The notes below the pieces were generated by a model, which had not been told where the DNA came from, searched no databases, and saw only the letters and a program-made list of their open reading frames with translations. A DNA stretch of 64,000 nucleotides, taken from the IMG/VR virus record IMGVR_UViG_3300025418_001265, positions 32,980 to 96,979 of that record; one strand, written 5' to 3'. A program made the translations under genes and the position numbers. This DNA is from a virus. Every line of letters begins with the position of its first letter. Within the stretch, counting starts at the first letter, position 1. Positions 60,994 to 64,000 of this stretch are shown piece after piece.

Positions 60994-61914
60994 TTATTCG
61001 ATTGGCGTGAGTAGTTTGGTGAAACTTAAAAACGATTCTGTTATTTTTCCACCCGCTGCATATTCGTGACCTCCCCCATCACATAATTTTGCAGCTAACT
61101 TTGATAAGTCTACTTCACATTTTTTATTTTTTCGGAATGATATGTGTGAGTTGTCCGAGTTGACAAAGAATACAATGTCAGCTGGGTGGGTGTTTAACAT
61201 ATAATCGCAAATTTCGTTAACAAATTTATTACCAGTAGTGCCGTATACACTTCGTTGTTTACCGCCTACAGAAACAGTTCCGCTAAAAATTTGTAATTCT
61301 GCTATAGCTTTATCTTTACGGTCTACGTATTCTTTTATAATTGCTTTTTCTTGAGTAGTAAAAGGTCTAAAACCGTTATAAAATTTTTCTATAAATATTT
61401 CTGCGCGGTGCTTAGTATTAGTTTTCTGAGTATTAGTATACAAACAGTTCAGTTCATATGTTTCGGGTAACTTGAACTGATAACAATCGTAATCATCTGC
61501 CAATGCAATAAAATATTTTTGTTGCTGAGTTAAACTATCTAACTTACCTAATGACTTAAAGTAGTTATAAGCTTTCTTTGCGCAAGAAGTGGTTTCGGTT
61601 ATACTGACTTCAGCATTCTTATAAACGTCTTTTGCATTGACGTGAGTTAAGTGATGATCTATAATGATAATATTTTTTCTATCAACTAGATCGGCGTGCT
61701 TAGCAACATCTAGATCTAAAATATAAATCTTGTCAAAGTCTTTGATATTATTTTGATCTAGCCAATTAAGAAAGTCTCTTCGAAAGTTAGTAACGGTGGT
61801 AGTTTTAAACGCAATTTGCCCTGGTTTTGCTCCTAGAGCCCAATGCAGGGTTAATATTGATGTAACTCCATCAATATCGAAGTCTGTAAAAACATATATC
61901 TTGTTAAAACTCAC
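60994..61914 (-). CDS. DHH/DHHA1 phosphoesterase
   Basis: A 306-residue protein starting at GTG. Motif I is TDFDIDGV (10-17), motif II LDLD (66-69), motif III DHH (86-88), motif IV ALADDYD, and the DHHA1 glycine motif GGGHEYAAGG (280-289). This is a complete RecJ/NrnA-type manganese phosphoesterase. Relatives are nanoRNases, bisphosphate nucleotidases or cyclic-dinucleotide phosphodiesterases. In a phage it could recycle short oligonucleotides for nucleotide supply or degrade signalling nucleotides; sequence alone does not decide. It lies between the helicase and a small gene. Confidence 0.8.
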   Translation of the reverse strand: MSFNKIYVFTDFDIDGVTSILTLHWALGAKPGQIAFKTTTVTNFRRDFLNWLDQNNIKDFDKIYILDLDVAKHADLVDRKNIIIIDHHLTHVNAKDVYKNAEVSITETTSCAKKAYNYFKSLGKLDSLTQQQKYFIALADDYDCYQFKLPETYELNCLYTNTQKTNTKHRAEIFIEKFYNGFRPFTTQEKAIIKEYVDRKDKAIAELQIFSGTVSVGGKQRSVYGTTGNKFVNEICDYMLNTHPADIVFFVNSDNSHISFRKNKKCEVDLSKLAAKLCDGGGHEYAAGGKITESFLSFTKLLTPIE

Positions 61915-61929
61915 TATAATCTATTTAAA

Positions 61930-63282
61930 CTATAGGCTTATATTTTCAAGCTTATTTTCTAAGTCTAATATTGTATCTACACCACCACCGGATTTATTAC
62001 CTGTTAATCCTATATAACCTTTTTCTTCGGTTAATGAAAGTGTGGTATAATCAATACGCATTGCAGTTGCACCGTGTTTAGGTCCTAAACGATTTTTAAT
62101 ACCACCTACCTTAATAATACCTAAATCCTGATCACCTTCTTCTTGATAGATAGACCAAACAACATCTGCAGTGAAAGCTACCCCTAACGATTCACTTACG
62201 GTATCCAGACTTGGCTTCTCCATACCTTCCCGGTTAGTTTGAATAGCACTGACTACAGGCATATTAAAGAAATATGATAAAGCTCTCAATTCTTCAGCGG
62301 CTACCTTACCCTGTTCATAAGAGTTCTCACCTTGTGATGCCTTTATTAGTCCAAGATAGTCTATAACGAGTATATCCGGTTTTATCCCAGACTTTACTAA
62401 AGACTCAAGATAGGCCTTAATACCTGATACAGTAATGGATTTCGGTGGAAATTCCTTAATAATTAACTTACGTTTATGTGTATCAGTAACTCCTTTAAAG
62501 TATGCATCTAACGCGCCAATTTGACCCTGAATATTATTAATAGGGATTTTAGAAAGATGACTACTTAATCTTTTTGCATACATCATTTCAGGCATTTCTA
62601 AAGATATAAGCACTGTAGTTAAACCTTTGTTAGCCATATTAGCTGCTACATTACCTAAAAAGATAGATTTACCTACATTGGTCGGCCCTAAGAACAGATA
62701 AAGTGCTCTACCGTTCTTCATTAAACCACCACCAATCTTGTCGTCAATAAACCCCCAACCGGTAGGTAATACTTCGCTCTTTGTACCTAGTTCTGTAATA
62801 ATTTTTTCGTATTCACCGAAAAAGTCTAAACCAATATCACTAACTAGTGAGATATTACAAGCTTTTTCAAATAAAGATAAAAACTTAGGATAATCTGCCT
62901 TTTCTTTTGATACATCGTCTACTATCTTTAGTACTGCATTATATACAGCCTTCTCTTTAAAGAATTGCTCAGTATTAGCAATAAGCTCATCCATATTAAG
63001 AGCTGTATCGTATTGCTTATACGTTGTAACTGTATCTTTAAATAACTTTAGATCTTCTTCTTTACTGAGATAGGTTTTTATTTCAGTAATAGTAGGTAAA
63101 GCTTTACGCTTTACGTAAAAGTCTTTAATAATATTAATTACAAGCTTATTACCCGGGTTCTTAAAGTTCTCTGGTGATAAGTGATCTAATACTAAAGAAG
63201 TATAGTAAGCATTAGTTAAACATTGACAAGCTACAATGTTCTCAAAAAAATCGCTATTAACTTGAAGAGAGTTTTTCTTCAT
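61930..63282 (-). CDS. 41: Replicative DNA helicase gp41 (DnaB-like)
   Basis: A 450-residue protein (475 in T4). The RecA-like core begins TGWGFIDDKIGGG, with Walker A GPTNVGKS (199-206), then LISLEMPEMMYAKRLSSHL, Walker B region DILVIDYLG, the glutamine motif SAIQTNREG and the C-terminal arginine-finger area GIKNRLGPKHG. The N-terminal 150 residues are helical and form the collar. It unwinds the fork 5' to 3'. It is followed downstream by the DHH gene. Confidence 0.92.
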   Translation of the reverse strand: MKKNSLQVNSDFFENIVACQCLTNAYYTSLVLDHLSPENFKNPGNKLVINIIKDFYVKRKALPTITEIKTYLSKEEDLKLFKDTVTTYKQYDTALNMDELIANTEQFFKEKAVYNAVLKIVDDVSKEKADYPKFLSLFEKACNISLVSDIGLDFFGEYEKIITELGTKSEVLPTGWGFIDDKIGGGLMKNGRALYLFLGPTNVGKSIFLGNVAANMANKGLTTVLISLEMPEMMYAKRLSSHLSKIPINNIQGQIGALDAYFKGVTDTHKRKLIIKEFPPKSITVSGIKAYLESLVKSGIKPDILVIDYLGLIKASQGENSYEQGKVAAEELRALSYFFNMPVVSAIQTNREGMEKPSLDTVSESLGVAFTADVVWSIYQEEGDQDLGIIKVGGIKNRLGPKHGATAMRIDYTTLSLTEEKGYIGLTGNKSGGGVDTILDLENKLENISL

Positions 63283-63306
63283 TCGTACATTATATATTAT
63301 AAAATA

Positions 63307-63336
63307 AAAAAAGCTAAGGTTGCCCTTAGCTTTTCT
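63307..63336 (-). terminator. Intrinsic terminator after uvsX
   Basis: Perfect stem AAGCTAAGG / CCTTAGCTT extended by A-T pairs, with a GCAA tetraloop on the minus strand and then seven T. It lies between the uvsX stop and the gp41 start and should end or attenuate the uvsX transcript. Confidence 0.88.
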
Positions 63337-63338
63337 TT

Positions 63339-64000
63339 TTATTCTTTTGTAAGTTCTTCAGCTTCTTCTAGAACTGGGTTACTTGACCCGTACCCGACTT
63401 TTTCTTTAAGAGTCTGTTCGAGTACCGGTAGTACTTTCTTATCCCAAAACTCGGTATCGTTTTCCCAAGTCTTACGATAACCAATCTTCTCTCCATTAAA
63501 CTGGAATGTAGAACCGGTTTGTTGAATAACACCAAACGCTACTGCCATATCAGCTAAGCCAGCATAACGACTTAAACCAGTACGGAAGTTATTGTATAGC
63601 TCTGCTTTTAAGAAAGCAGGAACGAAACGGTTTTTAACCGTCATTGCTGACAATGTAACACCGCTCACGTTATGAGCTACTGCGATTGATTCTTCTCCTT
63701 CGTTTTTATCAATCTTTTCGTTTCGAGTCGCAAGCTGAACCAGCAAAGAAGCAAGATAAATAGGGCCAGAGCCACCGGACTGCTTTTTAACCAATTCAGG
63801 ATAGAGTGAAGTTGGGTTGTCATAAATATGATTAGTAAAAAGTATAGGCACACGAGCCTTAGCTGCTTTAAAAGTTAAAGCACGCATCATTGACTTCATT
63901 GCTTTAGCCTTAGTACCCATATCTGCTGCATCCTTACCTTCAGTAACGTCGCGAAGCTCTTTAGCACTTGCTAAGTTACCAAGACTATCAATAGCAATGA
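63339..64000 (-). CDS. uvsX: UvsX recombinase, C-terminal part (runs off right edge)
   Basis: The frame stays open from the stop at 63339 to the right edge, giving about 220 codons. At the edge it reads IAIDSLGNLASAKEL, the Walker B region of UvsX. Then come MGTKAKAMKSMMRAL, ILFTNHIYD, GGSGPIYLASLLVQLATR (DNA-binding loop L2 region) and VKNRF. The end is acidic (EEAEELTKE), as in T4 UvsX. It pairs ssDNA with homologous duplex for recombination-dependent replication. The Walker A half lies outside the window. Confidence 0.92.
   Translation of the reverse strand, partial: IAIDSLGNLASAKELRDVTEGKDAADMGTKAKAMKSMMRALTFKAAKARVPILFTNHIYDNPTSLYPELVKKQSGGSGPIYLASLLVQLATRNEKIDKNEGEESIAVAHNVSGVTLSAMTVKNRFVPAFLKAELYNNFRTGLSRYAGLADMAVAFGVIQQTGSTFQFNGEKIGYRKTWENDTEFWDKKVLPVLEQTLKEKVGYGSSNPVLEEAEELTKE

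Noticed and set aside
1-64000. Diversity-generating retroelement for the adhesin genes
   Set aside because: No reverse transcriptase and no template/variable repeat pair with A-specific changes was found in the window.

Overview
The window comes from an AT-rich, T4-like myovirus (contractile-tailed Caudoviricetes). The evidence is a set of recognisable T4-type genes: large terminase gp17, tail sheath gp18, tail tube gp19 and relatives, a tape measure, baseplate proteins of the gp48/gp53/gp27/gp5 type, sliding clamp gp45, ssDNA-binding gp32, helicase gp41 and a UvsX recombinase cut by the right edge. T4-type late promoter boxes (TATAAATA/CTAAATA) lie in front of many genes. No integrase, attachment site or photosynthesis gene is visible. 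A secreted beta-barrel protein points to a Gram-negative host. The aquatic flavour (collagen-like fibres, sulfotransferases, LamG adhesin, orphan folE) is inference.

Layout. 1-25095 (minus strand) is a host-recognition region. It holds six large collagen-like fibre proteins, four ending in self-cleaving S74 chaperone domains, a LamG lectin, two tandem WRNTNRT-type adhesins and small structural proteins. Embedded in it are a multipass transporter, a U32-like/methyltransferase fusion and the in-frame remnant of an outer-membrane protein gene. It ends with a gp14-like neck protein. 25151-45667 is the packaging and tail block. An acidic plus-strand protein and minus-strand gp17 are followed by a long plus-strand run: nucleotidyltransferase, tube-like protein, sheath, three gp19 paralogues, tube/baseplate proteins, tape measure, hub and spike. 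45664-49357 is a strand-switching accessory patch. It holds an outer-membrane protein with its own late promoter and terminator, two tRNAs (Glu-UUC, Gly-GCC) and a one-piece tmRNA with four pseudoknots and a long tag. 49381-53447 is a surface-chemistry cassette: three diverged sulfotransferase-like proteins, an SGNH hydrolase, a methyltransferase and a CxxC-type metal-binding protein. 53476-64000 (minus strand) is a run of small genes and the DNA metabolism cluster: 5'-3' exonuclease, GTP cyclohydrolase I, clamp, gp32, a possible gp59, a DHH phosphoesterase, gp41 and UvsX.

How it works together. UvsX, gp41, gp32, gp45 and the exonuclease form the T4-style recombination and replication machine. 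gp17 packages DNA. The plus-strand block builds the contractile tail. The fibre region supplies adhesion proteins rich in G-[Y/F/I]-[S/T] and G-A-Q triplets. The tRNA-Gly(GCC) matches the GGU/GGC glycine codons that fill these fibre genes. The least explained parts are the tmRNA, the sulfotransferase cassette, and the two traces of phage-borne outer-membrane proteins.
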